A stretch of DNA of 44,630 nt from Clostridia bacterium (GCA_017403265.1 JAFQOJ010000058.1:1-44630); one strand, 5' to 3'; shown: positions 23,112 through 34,442, numbered from the stretch's first letter. Program-made: numbers and translations. The notes: a model not told the origin generated them from the letters alone.

Positions 23112-23229
23112 GTTGGTGTTGATTGCGGCGAGGGTCCACCCGTTCCCATACCGAACACGGAAGTTAAGCTCGCTTGCGCCGAAGATACTTGGCGGGAGGC
23201 TGCCCGGGAAAATAGGTAGATGCCAACAC
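23112..23229 (+). rRNA. rrf: 5S ribosomal RNA
   Basis: About 117 bases, with terminal helix GTTGGTGT / ATGCCAAC (starting 23112, ending about 23228), the conserved block CCCGTTCCCATACCGAACACGG (23149-23160 core), AAGTTAAGC and a loop with GGGAGGCTGCC. These are the standard 5S landmarks. No 16S or 23S is adjacent: its own promoter is upstream and its own terminator downstream, so it is a free-standing 5S gene. Confidence 0.95.
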
Positions 23230-23230
23230 A

Positions 23231-23264
23231 AAGAGATGTGACTATGGTCACATCTCTTTTTTTA
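23231..23264 (+). terminator. Terminator of the 5S rRNA gene
   Basis: Stem AAGAGATGTGAC (23231-23242) / GTCACATCTCTT (23247-23258), loop TATG, long T run. Confidence 0.94.
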
Positions 23265-23360
23265 TTGCAATAATACCACATTTTTACTAATTTCGAGCAT
23301 TATTGTGCTATACATATATTAATTAATATGTTATACTAAGCTTGTATGGAGGTGTACGTG

Positions 23361-24257
23361 GTGGTATTTTCGCAAGTATTTGCACTTTTGTTTTTTGTTT
23401 CTTTAGGTTTTGCATTGGCTAAAAGTAAGCTTATAAACGCTTCACATGCCGATACGCTGTCCAAAATAATTGTTTGCGTTTTTTTGCCGGCTAATATTTT
23501 TAAAACCTTTGCTTTAAATTTTAATAGGGATTACATATTTAAAAATTACACTATTATCATTTTTGCTGCCCTTTCTTTACTTGTGATTAACTTTATTGCA
23601 TTTTTGGCTGCAAAGTTATTTTCAAAAGTAAAATATGAAAGAGACGTTTATGAATATTCAATAGCAATACCTAATTCGGGTTATATGGGTTACCCTTTGG
23701 TTGAAGGTATTGGCGGACAGGCTATGCTGCTTGATTTTATGACCTATGCCATACCGAATTCACTTTATATTTATCTGGTGGCTTTTGCCAAGCTTACAAA
23801 ACGCGGTTTTTCGGTAAAAAAGCTTTTGAATCCACCAACTGTTACAATAGCTATAGGAATGTTTTTTGGTATTTTGGAAATTCCTGTGCCGGATGTTTTT
23901 GCTAATATAGTAAAAACCGCAAGTGGATGTATGGGACCTATGGCGATGTTAATGACGGGTATTGTATTATCCGATTTTAATTTAAAGAAAATGGCGTTAA
24001 AATGGAAAATATACCCTGCTTTATTATTAAGGCTTATAGTTATTCCGCTTGGCTTAGGTGGGGTTTTAAGTTTATTTGCTTCTGATACTATTGTTAAAAT
24101 TTCGGTATTGTTTTATTGTATGCCGTGTGGACTTAATACGGTGGTTTTCCCAAAACTTGTTGGGGAAGACTGCGAAACGGGTGCGGCGCTTTCAATTTTT
24201 TCTACCGTTGCATCCCTTGCAACAATACCAATGATTTGCGCGATATTTGGTATTTGA
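23361..24257 (+). CDS. AEC-family transporter (auxin efflux carrier-like permease)
   Basis: About 298 residues, strongly hydrophobic, with roughly ten membrane segments. The AEC pattern is seen in ALAKSKLIN and LSKIIVCVFLPANIFKTF near the N-terminus, IPNSGYMGYPLVEGIGG mid-chain and a second half starting SVKKLLNPPTVTIAIGMFFG. Family members move organic acids such as malate or other anions. The start is uncertain: the ATG at 23346 overlaps GGAGGT, which would itself serve the GTG codons at 23358 or 23361; 23361 has the best spacing. It leads a run of same-strand genes through mnmE. Confidence 0.85.
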   Translation: MVFSQVFALLFFVSLGFALAKSKLINASHADTLSKIIVCVFLPANIFKTFALNFNRDYIFKNYTIIIFAALSLLVINFIAFLAAKLFSKVKYERDVYEYSIAIPNSGYMGYPLVEGIGGQAMLLDFMTYAIPNSLYIYLVAFAKLTKRGFSVKKLLNPPTVTIAIGMFFGILEIPVPDVFANIVKTASGCMGPMAMLMTGIVLSDFNLKKMALKWKIYPALLLRLIVIPLGLGGVLSLFASDTIVKISVLFYCMPCGLNTVVFPKLVGEDCETGAALSIFSTVASLATIPMICAIFGI

Positions 24258-24285
24258 TATAACTTTTTAAAAGGAGATTGTTGTT

Positions 24286-25545
24286 ATGCAAGCAAAAGAA
24301 TTTTGTAAATTAATTGAAGAACGCAAGGAAGAACTTTTCACACTACTTTCCGATTTGGTTAAAATTAATTCAGAAAGTTTTGGTAGTCACGGTAACGAGG
24401 CTGAGTGCGCTAAGTACATATATAATATGTGTAAGGATTTAGGTTTTGAATGTGATATGTACAGTCCGTTAGAGCTTGAAGGCTTTTCGGAGCATTACGA
24501 TTATTTAGATGGTCGAAGCCTTGAAAACCGTTATAATACCGTCGCTCGCTATAAGGGTGAGGAAGATATAGACGAAGTTATGATTATGTCGCATACTGAT
24601 ACAGTGGGAATAGGCGACCTTGTTAATTGGGAAAAAGACCCGCTTTCAGGTGAAATTAGCGACGGCAGAGTTTATGGCCGTGGTTCCAGTGATGATAAAT
24701 ACGGTTTAGCGGCTGCGATTTTTATTATGAAGCTTTTAAAAGAACAAGGCTTTACCCCTAAAAAGAATCTTTTGTTTGCGGCTTATTCAGATGAAGAATA
24801 CGGCGGTTCTCACGGAGCTATGGCTGCGGTTATGAAGTACCCTTGTAACCGTATTGTTAGTATGGACTGTAAGGAAGATGAAATTTGGCATTGTGGCTCA
24901 GGCGGTGGTGAAGTTAAATATTTCTTCCATGTTGACCGACCTGTTGACAGCGCTAAAAAAGCGGCTTTAGCAATACCTGTTGTGATTGAGTGTATGGAAA
25001 AGTTTGCTAAAAACCGCTATGAAGAGCTTGAAAATAATCGCTTTTATAAAGGAACAATTATTCCAAAAACTTCGGTACGTTATATGGGCGTAAAAGCCGG
25101 TAATAACGGTATGGATTTAGACCGTGGCGAAGTACACTTTGTATTTTATACCGATAAACAAAAGGAAGAAATTTTCCAGGAGTTTGATGCACTTCATAAG
25201 GAAATTGCCGAAAGGCTTTTGCCATTGGGTATAATTGGTGACGGTTTTAAAATGCAAACAAGATTTTTCCACTATGTATGGTGTGAGCCCGATAGCGAAG
25301 ATGTTTTATTAATGCAACAAAGCGCAAAGGAAGTTACAGGTAAAGAACCTAATATTTGCGGTTCCTGTCTTTCAGATTTATCGGTTATCTCGAAACATGG
25401 TAGCAGTAAGGCGTTTGCTTTTGGTCAAGGTCGTGGCTTTGAAAAAGAAGGCGGCGCACATCAGCCTAACGAGTTTATTGAGTGCGATAAGCTTGTTGAA
25501 TTTACAAAAACTATTGCTACCTATATCTTAAAAGTTTTAGGATAA
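24286..25545 (+). CDS. M20-family metallopeptidase
   Basis: 419-residue dizinc hydrolase of the ArgE/DapE/carboxypeptidase G2 family, cleaving amide bonds in small peptides or acyl-amino acids. Visible metal/active-site motifs: IMSHTDTVGIGD (about 102), DGRVYGRGSSDDKYG (about 128, bridging Asp), YSDEEYGGSHG (about 163, catalytic Glu pair) and a C-terminal GGAHQPNEFIE with the last His ligand. AAGGAG precedes the ATG. Its place between an AEC permease and two GH20-like enzymes suggests scavenging of peptide- or acyl-linked compounds (inference). Confidence 0.9.
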   Translation: MQAKEFCKLIEERKEELFTLLSDLVKINSESFGSHGNEAECAKYIYNMCKDLGFECDMYSPLELEGFSEHYDYLDGRSLENRYNTVARYKGEEDIDEVMIMSHTDTVGIGDLVNWEKDPLSGEISDGRVYGRGSSDDKYGLAAAIFIMKLLKEQGFTPKKNLLFAAYSDEEYGGSHGAMAAVMKYPCNRIVSMDCKEDEIWHCGSGGGEVKYFFHVDRPVDSAKKAALAIPVVIECMEKFAKNRYEELENNRFYKGTIIPKTSVRYMGVKAGNNGMDLDRGEVHFVFYTDKQKEEIFQEFDALHKEIAERLLPLGIIGDGFKMQTRFFHYVWCEPDSEDVLLMQQSAKEVTGKEPNICGSCLSDLSVISKHGSSKAFAFGQGRGFEKEGGAHQPNEFIECDKLVEFTKTIATYILKVLG

Positions 25546-25594
25546 AGGTAAAATGTTAAACCAAGCACAATTTTACTAAAAAGGAGAAAAGAAA

Positions 25595-27442
25595 ATGAAA
25601 ATTATTGGTTTAGAAAAAAAGTATATTGAAGCGTTAGAACTCGAAAAAGCACAGCTTGAAATCAAATTTGATGGCGAAATTGAATTCAAAGAGAGCGACT
25701 GTCTTCGTGTTTACAAAGAGAACGAAAAAATCGTTGTAGAATATAGTGAGCTTTGTGAGGTTTACCGTGGCTTTTCTTTTGTTGAGCGTGTAGTTGCCGG
25801 CGAAAACATTGAGCAAAAGGCGAAGGTTTCTATTCGCGGTACTATGATTGACTCTTGCCGTAATGGTGTATTAAACGTTCCATCAGTTAAGGAACACATT
25901 ATAAACACCGCCGCTATGGGTTATAATATGATACTTTTATACGTAGAAGATATCTTTACAATGCCCGAATATCCATATTTTGGTCACAAGCGCGGCGCAT
26001 ATACAAGGGAAGAATATAAAGAGTTTGTAGAATTTGCAAAGCTTTTCGGCCTTGAACTTTCTTTACATATTCAAACACTCGGTCATTTAAAGGTTATAAG
26101 CGATTGGCCTTGTTTTGGTGGTATGTGGGACGAGCCCGGTATACTTTTGGCTGACGAACCTAAAACATACGAGTTTATTGAAAATGAAATTAAAGCAATG
26201 CGCGAAATCTTGGATTATAATGTTTTGTTTATTGGTATGGACGAAGCTTATAGTATGGGTAGGGGTAGATATCTTGACCTACACGGTCATGTTGATAAGG
26301 TGGATTTATTCATTCGTCACCTAACTAAAGTTTGCGATATTTGTACCAAATACGGCTTTAAGCCATTCATTCCAAGTGATATACTTATACACTTTACTTG
26401 CGGTGGTTATTGGTCGAAGGATGCCACAATTTCTAAAGAAATTATTGATATGTTACCCAAGAATTTGGGCTTTGAATATTGGGATTATTACTATCTCCCA
26501 GAAGAAAGCGACATTATTGATAATATGTGTAAAATTCACGCTGAGTCAGGTATCGAAACCTGGTATTGCTGTGGCGCTTGGAGTTGGCATGGTATTACCC
26601 CTAAGAACTACTACTCTAACCACGTAACACCTAATGCATGCGAATACGCCCTAAAATACGGTATAGACGCTGTATTGGATTTCACCTTTGGTGATGACGG
26701 TGGCGAATGTCCGATAATGAACGTTTTACCTGCTATTTTAAATACTGCCGAATGGCTTTACGATAAAACCGATATTGCCGAGCTTAACAAAAGAAGCAAA
26801 GAAGTTTTAGGTATTAGCTATGACGACTTTATGAAGATTGATGCGCTTGGACGCTTGGGTGACGAGCTTGACTTTGACCGTCGTTGTCCGTCAACCCTTG
26901 AAAGAAGTGCGCTTTACAATGATCCAATGATTGGCATTGTAAATGCAAACTTTAAGAAGTTTGACCTTGACGGTAGGTATGCCCGCGATGCTGAAACTTT
27001 GAGAACTGTTGACAGTAAGCGTTACGGGATTTTGTTTGAAACACAGGCAAAATGCGGTGACTTCCTTGATATGAATTGGCATTTGTCGATTGATATTAAA
27101 AAGGCATATAAAGACGGCGATAAAGCTGAGCTTAGAAATCTTGGTGAAAATGTTATTCCTGCCGCTATCAAAGCTTTGGAAGAATTTGAAGCCATATTTA
27201 ATAAGCAATGGCATAAATATTATAAGCCTTATGGCTTTGACGTTCAGCAAATGCGTATAGGCGGACAGCTTTTACGCCTTAAGGATTCGGCAGAGCGAAT
27301 TTTAAGCTATGCAAACGGTGAAATCGACCGTATGGAAGAGCTTGAAGAAGAAGATTTAGAGTTCGATATGGGTGCTTGTGGTTTCCGTGGTTCGCCAAGT
27401 TGGAGAATATCGTTCACGCGTAGTAAAATTTCCGGTAACTAA
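25595..27442 (+). CDS. GH20-like beta-N-acetylhexosaminidase family protein, paralogue 1
   Basis: 615 residues, no signal peptide, so intracellular. The N-terminal 75 residues resemble the small non-catalytic domain of GH20 enzymes. The TIM barrel follows, with YGY-like MGYNMILLYVEDIFTMPEYPYFG (about 108-130) and the family pair Asp-Glu in LFIGMDEAYSMGRGR (D216, E217), as expected for substrate-assisted cleavage of N-acetylated amino sugars. YWDYYYLPEE and WCCGAWSWHG-like segments form later strands, and an alpha-helical C-terminal part (about 470-600) ends in WRISFTRS. The next gene is a paralogue of identical length. Confidence 0.8.
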   Translation: MKIIGLEKKYIEALELEKAQLEIKFDGEIEFKESDCLRVYKENEKIVVEYSELCEVYRGFSFVERVVAGENIEQKAKVSIRGTMIDSCRNGVLNVPSVKEHIINTAAMGYNMILLYVEDIFTMPEYPYFGHKRGAYTREEYKEFVEFAKLFGLELSLHIQTLGHLKVISDWPCFGGMWDEPGILLADEPKTYEFIENEIKAMREILDYNVLFIGMDEAYSMGRGRYLDLHGHVDKVDLFIRHLTKVCDICTKYGFKPFIPSDILIHFTCGGYWSKDATISKEIIDMLPKNLGFEYWDYYYLPEESDIIDNMCKIHAESGIETWYCCGAWSWHGITPKNYYSNHVTPNACEYALKYGIDAVLDFTFGDDGGECPIMNVLPAILNTAEWLYDKTDIAELNKRSKEVLGISYDDFMKIDALGRLGDELDFDRRCPSTLERSALYNDPMIGIVNANFKKFDLDGRYARDAETLRTVDSKRYGILFETQAKCGDFLDMNWHLSIDIKKAYKDGDKAELRNLGENVIPAAIKALEEFEAIFNKQWHKYYKPYGFDVQQMRIGGQLLRLKDSAERILSYANGEIDRMEELEEEDLEFDMGACGFRGSPSWRISFTRSKISGN

Positions 27443-27452
27443 GGAGAAAATT

Positions 27453-29300
27453 ATGGGTATTGAAAACGAAAAGCTATTGCAAATTGAGGCGGTTGCGAAA
27501 AAATTAAACCTAAAATTCCAAGGCGAAATTGAATTTTGTGAGAGCGACTGTTTTCGAGTTTATAAAGATGACGAGAAGGTAGTTGTAGAATACACTGAAC
27601 TTTGTGAAGTTTTTCGCGGCCTTTCATTTGTTGACCGTGTTGTAAAAGAAGATTGCAAAATTGAGCAAAAGTGTTTGATTCCTTTTAGGGCAACCTCGCT
27701 TGACCTTAGCCGTAATGCTGTTATGACAGTAGCTGCGGTTAAGGACTGGATAGTTTTAAGTGCGGCTATGGGTCTTAATGGATTGTATTTATATATGGAA
27801 GATGTTTATACAATTCCTGAATATCCTTATTTTGGACATCAACGCGGCAGATATTCTCATAAGGAATTACAAGAAATCGAAAGTTATGCAAATAGCTTCG
27901 GTATTGAAATTACTCCTATTATTCAAACATTGGGCCACTTAAACGCCCTAAAGGGTTGGGATTGTTTTGAGCCTTTATGGGATATTGATGATATTTTAAT
28001 GGTTGATAATGAAAAAGTTTATGAGTTTATCGAAGCTGAGATTCGCGCTATAAGAAACTCGCTGCCTAATGCTAAGATTATAAGTGCAGGTATGGACGAG
28101 GCTACCCTTATGGGACGCGGAAAATATATGGATAAATTCGGTCAGCCCGATACCGTAAAGCTTTTCCTTAAACATCTTAAGCGTGTTAGTGGAATTTGTA
28201 AAAAATATGGTTTTAGAACTATTGCTGATACCGATTTGCTTATGAGTCTTCGTTACGGCTGTTATTGGTCGGCTGAAAATAAAATTACACCCGATATGAT
28301 AGAAGATTTCCCCGAAGATGTGATTATTGCTTATTGGGATTACTATCATTATCCCGAAGACCGAGCAATGACCGAAAATATGATGCAAACCCATATTGAT
28401 ACAGGTAAGGATGTGCTTTATATTGCAGGTGCTTGGAACTGGTGGGGTTTTACTCCAAAAAACTTCTATTCAAATTATGTAACTCCTACTGCGGTTGACG
28501 TTGCTATAAAGAAAGGCGTAAAATATATTAAAATTTCTATCTTTGGTGATGATGGAGCTGAATGTCCTATTCACGCTGTTTTACCCTCAATTGTTCGTAC
28601 TGTGGAACAGTTATACGGTAATGATGCTGATACAGAAAAGCGTTTTATGGAACTTATCGGTGCCGATTATAACGATTTTATGAAGCTTGATACTATATCA
28701 ATTCTTCACTCGGACGCCGATTATACCGGTATTTGCCCATCTGCGCTTGAGAAAAGTGTTTTCTATAACGATATTATGGTAGGTCTTATGAATGATGATA
28801 TTAAGCAGTATAGTCTTACTGAGAAATATATAAAAGACCTTGAAATTTTAAATGGTGCAAATTTGGGTCAGTATGATTATTTAATGGAAACCCAAAGAAG
28901 AATGGCACAGTTTTTGATTTTCAAAGCCGAGTTGCCTGTAAACCTTAAGGAAGCTTACAAAAAAGGTGATAAAGCTACCCTTGAAAACATTTGTGAGGAA
29001 ATTATCCCATGCGCTATTGATGCTTTAGAAAGCTTTAATGACGCTTTTGAGTATCAATGGCATAAAACAAACAAGCCGTTTGGTTACGATGTTCAAGAGC
29101 TTCGCATAGGCGGGCAGCTTTTACGACTTAAGGATAGTAAAAAGCGTATAGAAAGATATTTAAACGGCGAGCTCGACCGCTTGGAAGAGCTTGAAGTAGA
29201 AGATTTACCGTATAAAACAAAAAATAATCTTCATAAGGGTACTAATGGTATTTGGAAATTAGCATTAACGCGTAGTGTGGTTTCACAGACTAAATTTTAA
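27453..29300 (+). CDS. GH20-like beta-N-acetylhexosaminidase family protein, paralogue 2
   Basis: 615 residues from the ATG at 27453 (AAGGAG upstream), exactly the length of paralogue 1 and alignable throughout: EIEF..SDCxRVYK, YPYFGH.RG, IQTLGHL, AGMDEATLMGRG (D215, E216), WDYYHYPED, GAWNWWGFTPKNFYSNYVTP, FGDDGAECPI and a C-terminal QELRIGGQLLRLKDS. The longer frame from 27372 overlaps the first gene and has no binding site. The pair is a tandem duplication with moderate divergence, probably giving two substrate specificities. No signal peptide, so it acts on imported sugars. Confidence 0.8.
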   Translation: MGIENEKLLQIEAVAKKLNLKFQGEIEFCESDCFRVYKDDEKVVVEYTELCEVFRGLSFVDRVVKEDCKIEQKCLIPFRATSLDLSRNAVMTVAAVKDWIVLSAAMGLNGLYLYMEDVYTIPEYPYFGHQRGRYSHKELQEIESYANSFGIEITPIIQTLGHLNALKGWDCFEPLWDIDDILMVDNEKVYEFIEAEIRAIRNSLPNAKIISAGMDEATLMGRGKYMDKFGQPDTVKLFLKHLKRVSGICKKYGFRTIADTDLLMSLRYGCYWSAENKITPDMIEDFPEDVIIAYWDYYHYPEDRAMTENMMQTHIDTGKDVLYIAGAWNWWGFTPKNFYSNYVTPTAVDVAIKKGVKYIKISIFGDDGAECPIHAVLPSIVRTVEQLYGNDADTEKRFMELIGADYNDFMKLDTISILHSDADYTGICPSALEKSVFYNDIMVGLMNDDIKQYSLTEKYIKDLEILNGANLGQYDYLMETQRRMAQFLIFKAELPVNLKEAYKKGDKATLENICEEIIPCAIDALESFNDAFEYQWHKTNKPFGYDVQELRIGGQLLRLKDSKKRIERYLNGELDRLEELEVEDLPYKTKNNLHKGTNGIWKLALTRSVVSQTKF

Positions 29301-29315
29301 GTTAGGAGATAAAGA

Positions 29316-30677
29316 ATGAGCGAGCGCACAATAGCTGCTATAGCAACACCTTTAGGTGAAGGCTCGATAGGAGTTATTAGAATTTCAGGTGATGATGCAC
29401 TAAAGGTGGCGGACAAGGTTTTTCGTTCCTTTTCGGGTGAAAATCTTTGCGAAAAGTTAGGATATACTGCTGCTTACGGTGAGATAATTGATGGAGACAG
29501 AATAATAGATGACGGCGTTGCGCTTGTTTTTCGTTCTCCTAAGAGCTACACAGGTGAAGATGTTGTGGAAATTTCTATCCACGGTGGACGTCTTATGCTA
29601 AAATCTGCTTTGCGTGTTATTTTGCAAAACGGTGCTTTTATGGCAGAACCGGGTGAATTTACCAAACGCGCCTTTTTAAACGGTAAGCTTGATTTAACCA
29701 AAGCCGAAAGCGTTATGGGGCTTATAAGCGCTAACAGTGAAGCTGAGCTCAGGCTTTCGCGTGCGGCTCATATAGGTAAGGTTTCTGAGAAAATTGACGG
29801 AATTGAAGCTGATTTAGTTTCTGCTGATGCTTCTATTGCGGCATATTCTGATTATCCTGACGAAGATATTGAAGGTCTTAACTACGATAATTTTTTAAAG
29901 ATGTTACAAAACGCAAAAACACAAATCGAAAAAATGCTTTCCACTTACGATGCTGGCAGAATTTTGCGAGAAGGCATTGAAACTGTAATAGTAGGTAAAC
30001 CAAATGTTGGTAAATCCACTTTAATGAATATGTTAAGCGGTGCTGAGCGCTCAATTGTTACCGAGGTTGCAGGTACTACACGCGATATTATTGAAGATAC
30101 CGTAACGGTGGGTGATATAACCCTTCGCCTTGCTGATACGGCGGGTATTCACGAAACGCAGGATACCGTTGAAAGCATAGGTGTAAACCGTGCTATTGAC
30201 AGAATTGACAAGGCGGAATTGGTGCTTGCGGTTTTTGACAGTACAATGCCGCTTGATAGTGACGACCTTAAATTGTTAGAAACGGTTAAGGGTAAGAATA
30301 CGATAGTTGTTGTGAATAAAACCGACCTTGAAAGCAATATTGATATGACCGCGTTTTACGGAATGCGAGTAGTTACGATTTCGGCTAAGAATAATACAGG
30401 CTACGAAGAACTTTCTAAAGAGATTGCCGAAATTTCGGGTACCAATAGCCTTAATCCCGATACTGTGGTGCTTATTAGTGAGCGGCAACGCGCCTGCACC
30501 GAAAGGGCGCTTGACGGTGTGAATGAAGCCATAAACGCCTTGCAATCGGGACAGACTATGGATGCTGTAGGTGTTTGTGTGGACGATGCACTTGCAGCAT
30601 TGTTTGAACTTACAGGTAAGCGTGTCACTAACGAAGTAACTGATGAAATATTTAGAAAATTCTGTGTAGGAAAATAA
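29316..30677 (+). CDS. mnmE: tRNA modification GTPase MnmE (TrmE)
   Basis: With MnmG it installs the carboxymethylaminomethyl group on wobble U34 of certain tRNAs. The 453-residue protein has the N-terminal tetrahydrofolate-binding domain (AIATPLGEGSIGVIRISG; SPKSYTGEDVVEISIHGG), a helical domain split by the G domain with GKPNVGKSTLMN (about 227), TRDI, DTAG and NKTD, and the C-terminal FCVGK with the conserved Cys. GGAG precedes the ATG. No mnmG or rsmG follows, unlike the common oriC-linked arrangement. Confidence 0.96.
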   Translation: MSERTIAAIATPLGEGSIGVIRISGDDALKVADKVFRSFSGENLCEKLGYTAAYGEIIDGDRIIDDGVALVFRSPKSYTGEDVVEISIHGGRLMLKSALRVILQNGAFMAEPGEFTKRAFLNGKLDLTKAESVMGLISANSEAELRLSRAAHIGKVSEKIDGIEADLVSADASIAAYSDYPDEDIEGLNYDNFLKMLQNAKTQIEKMLSTYDAGRILREGIETVIVGKPNVGKSTLMNMLSGAERSIVTEVAGTTRDIIEDTVTVGDITLRLADTAGIHETQDTVESIGVNRAIDRIDKAELVLAVFDSTMPLDSDDLKLLETVKGKNTIVVVNKTDLESNIDMTAFYGMRVVTISAKNNTGYEELSKEIAEISGTNSLNPDTVVLISERQRACTERALDGVNEAINALQSGQTMDAVGVCVDDALAALFELTGKRVTNEVTDEIFRKFCVGK

Positions 30678-30690
30678 TATAATTTACTTT

Positions 30691-30719
30691 TAAACCCCGA
30701 TTTTTTCGGGGTTTATTTT
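30691..30719 (+). terminator. Terminator after mnmE
   Basis: TAAACCCCGA (30691-30700) / TCGGGGTTTA (30706-30715), T loop, then TTTTA. Confidence 0.88.
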
Positions 30720-30782
30720 ATGTACATAATATGAACTGTTTGTTAATAGTCAGAGAAAGTCAAAGAATTTTTCAAAAAACTA

Positions 30783-30845
30783 TTGACAAATGAAAAATTT
30801 GGTATATAATAATAATCGTTAGCACTCGAAACGTTAGAGTGCTAA
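30783..30845 (+). promoter_or_regulatory. Heat-shock operon promoter with CIRCE operator
   Basis: TTGACA (30783-30788), 16-base spacer, TATAAT (30805-30810), then the complete CIRCE element TTAGCACTC-N9-GAGTGCTAA (30819-30845) at the start site. HrcA binds CIRCE, so the operon controls itself. Confidence 0.96.
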
Positions 30846-30857
30846 AAATGAAACGGG

Positions 30858-31892
30858 GTGACAAAAATAGAGTTAACTCCCAGAAAACAAGCGGTTTTAA
30901 AGGCAATTGTAAAGGCTTATATCGAAACGGGCGAGCCTATTGGCTCAAAGTTTTTAACAGGTCTTATTGAGAATGCACCGTCTTCCGCAACGCTTCGTAA
31001 TGAAATGAACGAGCTTTCGAGTATGGGGCTTTTAGAGCAACCGCATACTTCTGCAGGGCGTATTCCTACAAGTGATGGATTAAAGCTTTATGTAAATAAC
31101 CTTATGGTTAAAAACGAGATTTTACCCGAGCATAAACACTTTATTGACGAAAGCTTTCAGCGTATAACCGAATTACCTGAAAAGATACCAGCAAAAGCGG
31201 GGGGGATACTTTCGGATTTAACACATTTGCCGGTTATTGCCTGTGTGCTTACTCCTGATACGGCAACAGTTAGAAAGGTTGAGCTTTTAAACATAACCCA
31301 TAACACCGTAATGCTTTTAGTGGTTATGAGTGATTCTAGAACGAGAAACCGTATTTTCCGTCTTTCAGATGATTTTACACCTGAGCTACTAGAAAAATTT
31401 AAAAGGCTTGTAGATACCAAAATTAAGGGTAAGCTTTTAAAGGATTTATGTACGGGTTATATGCAAAGCATTGTTGCTTCCGTGGGGCTTGATGCATTTA
31501 ATCTTATGCCGTTGTTTACAGCTTTATTTGATACCGCAAACGAAATTGAAAATACCGCAGTAGATTTAAGCGGTGTGTCAAGACTTTATAATATATGCGG
31601 CAATGAAGAAAAAGCCAAACGCATAATTTCCTTGGTTGAGCGGCGTGACCCTATTATTTCTTTATTTGAATGTATGGGTAACGGTGTAGTATTCGGTAAA
31701 GATACAGGATATAACGAGTTTCAAAGCGATACATTGATAGCCGCTAAGTTTACTAGTGATAAATATAAGGGGTATATTGCTTTAATAGGTCCTAACAGGC
31801 TTTCTTATGAGCAACTTATACCTACTATAGAATATACGGCAGATAAGCTATCAGAGGTTATAACTGCCGCACAAAAGGATATGGAGGATTGA
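30858..31892 (+). CDS. hrcA: Heat-inducible transcription repressor HrcA
   Basis: 344-residue repressor of class I heat-shock genes. An N-terminal winged helix (LTPRKQAVLKAIVKAYIETGEPIGSKFL, then SSATLRNEMNELSSMGLLEQPHTSAGRIPTSDG) is followed by a GAF-like and dimerisation core. Length is typical. The start is GTG at 30858, only 13 bases after CIRCE, with a weak GGGG binding site. HrcA binds the CIRCE upstream and is normally kept active by GroEL. It opens the operon hrcA-grpE-dnaK-dnaJ. Confidence 0.96.
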   Translation: MTKIELTPRKQAVLKAIVKAYIETGEPIGSKFLTGLIENAPSSATLRNEMNELSSMGLLEQPHTSAGRIPTSDGLKLYVNNLMVKNEILPEHKHFIDESFQRITELPEKIPAKAGGILSDLTHLPVIACVLTPDTATVRKVELLNITHNTVMLLVVMSDSRTRNRIFRLSDDFTPELLEKFKRLVDTKIKGKLLKDLCTGYMQSIVASVGLDAFNLMPLFTALFDTANEIENTAVDLSGVSRLYNICGNEEKAKRIISLVERRDPIISLFECMGNGVVFGKDTGYNEFQSDTLIAAKFTSDKYKGYIALIGPNRLSYEQLIPTIEYTADKLSEVITAAQKDMED

Positions 31893-31897
31893 TTTTT

Positions 31898-32407
31898 GTG
31901 GAAGAAACAAAGGTAAATGATACCCCACAAGAAAAACCAAAGGCTGAGAAAAAGAAAAGCAAAAAGGATTTAGAGATTGAAGCGTTAAAAGCAGAGGTTT
32001 CCGAAAAGAGTGATTTACTTTTACGCACCGCTGCTGAGTTTGATAACTACAAAAAACGCACTGAGCGCGAAAAGTTAAACGTTGCTGAATTTGCTAAAGC
32101 AGGGCTAATTAAACAGCTTTTACCTATACTTGATAATATAGACCGTTCAGCACAGGTAGAAAAGGATACGCCCGACTATATTAAAGGTATAGAGATGATA
32201 GTAAAACAGTTTGAAGGTATTACCGCTGATCTTGGTATAGTTGAAATTGCAAAGGTTGGGGATACTTTCGACCCCGAACTTCACGAAGCAGTAATGCATG
32301 TGGATGATGAAGCATTAGGCGAAAATGTTATTGCCGATGTTTTACAAAAGGGCTATAAAATAGGGGATACGGTTATCCGTGCCGCTATGGTTAAGGTTGC
32401 TAATTAA
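31898..32407 (+). CDS. grpE: Nucleotide exchange factor GrpE
   Basis: 169-residue co-chaperone that releases ADP from DnaK. A charged Lys/Glu-rich coiled-coil region (about 1-65, with LLRTAAEFDNYKKRTEREK) precedes the beta-domain with LPILDNIDRS, VGDTFDPELHEAVMHVDDE and GYKIGDTVIRAAMVKV. The start is GTG at 31898: GGAGG sits 10 bases upstream, inside the last codons of hrcA, and the alternative TTG at 31889 is too close to it. Confidence 0.95.
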   Translation: MEETKVNDTPQEKPKAEKKKSKKDLEIEALKAEVSEKSDLLLRTAAEFDNYKKRTEREKLNVAEFAKAGLIKQLLPILDNIDRSAQVEKDTPDYIKGIEMIVKQFEGITADLGIVEIAKVGDTFDPELHEAVMHVDDEALGENVIADVLQKGYKIGDTVIRAAMVKVAN

Positions 32408-32435
32408 AATATTTATTTATATTAAGGAGAAATGA

Positions 32436-34285
<1,850 letters not shown>

Positions 34286-34295
34286 TAGGGAATAG

Positions 34296-34380
34296 GTAAT
34301 AGTGAAAAGGTAAGGTGTCCGCATGCGGACAAAATATATATTGTTTCGCATTGCCAAACACATAACTTATTCACTATTAC
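34296..34380. repeat. MITE-like palindromic insert between dnaK and dnaJ
   Basis: Outer inverted repeat GTAATAGTGAA (34296-34306) / TTCACTATTAC (34370-34380) encloses a perfect 16-base palindrome TGTCCGCATGCGGACA (34316-34331). It carries no coding potential. The outer arms belong to the GTGAATAATGAA-type intergenic repeats common in Clostridia. It lengthens a spacer that is usually short in this operon. Confidence 0.55.
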
Positions 34381-34399
34381 TTCTTACTTATTACTTTAA

Positions 34400-34429
34400 A
34401 CATCGCCTGGAGTAACAGGCGATGTTTTA
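34400..34429 (+). terminator. Attenuator-like hairpin before dnaJ
   Basis: ACATCGCCTG (34400-34409) / CAGGCGATGT (34416-34425), loop GAGTAA, then TTTTAT, directly before the dnaJ binding site. It may reduce read-through from dnaK into dnaJ. Confidence 0.7.
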
Positions 34430-34442
34430 TAGGAGAATTACT

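Noticed and set aside
23039-23281. 80-codon minus-strand frame over the 5S region
   Set aside because: It is antisense to an unmistakable 5S rRNA gene.
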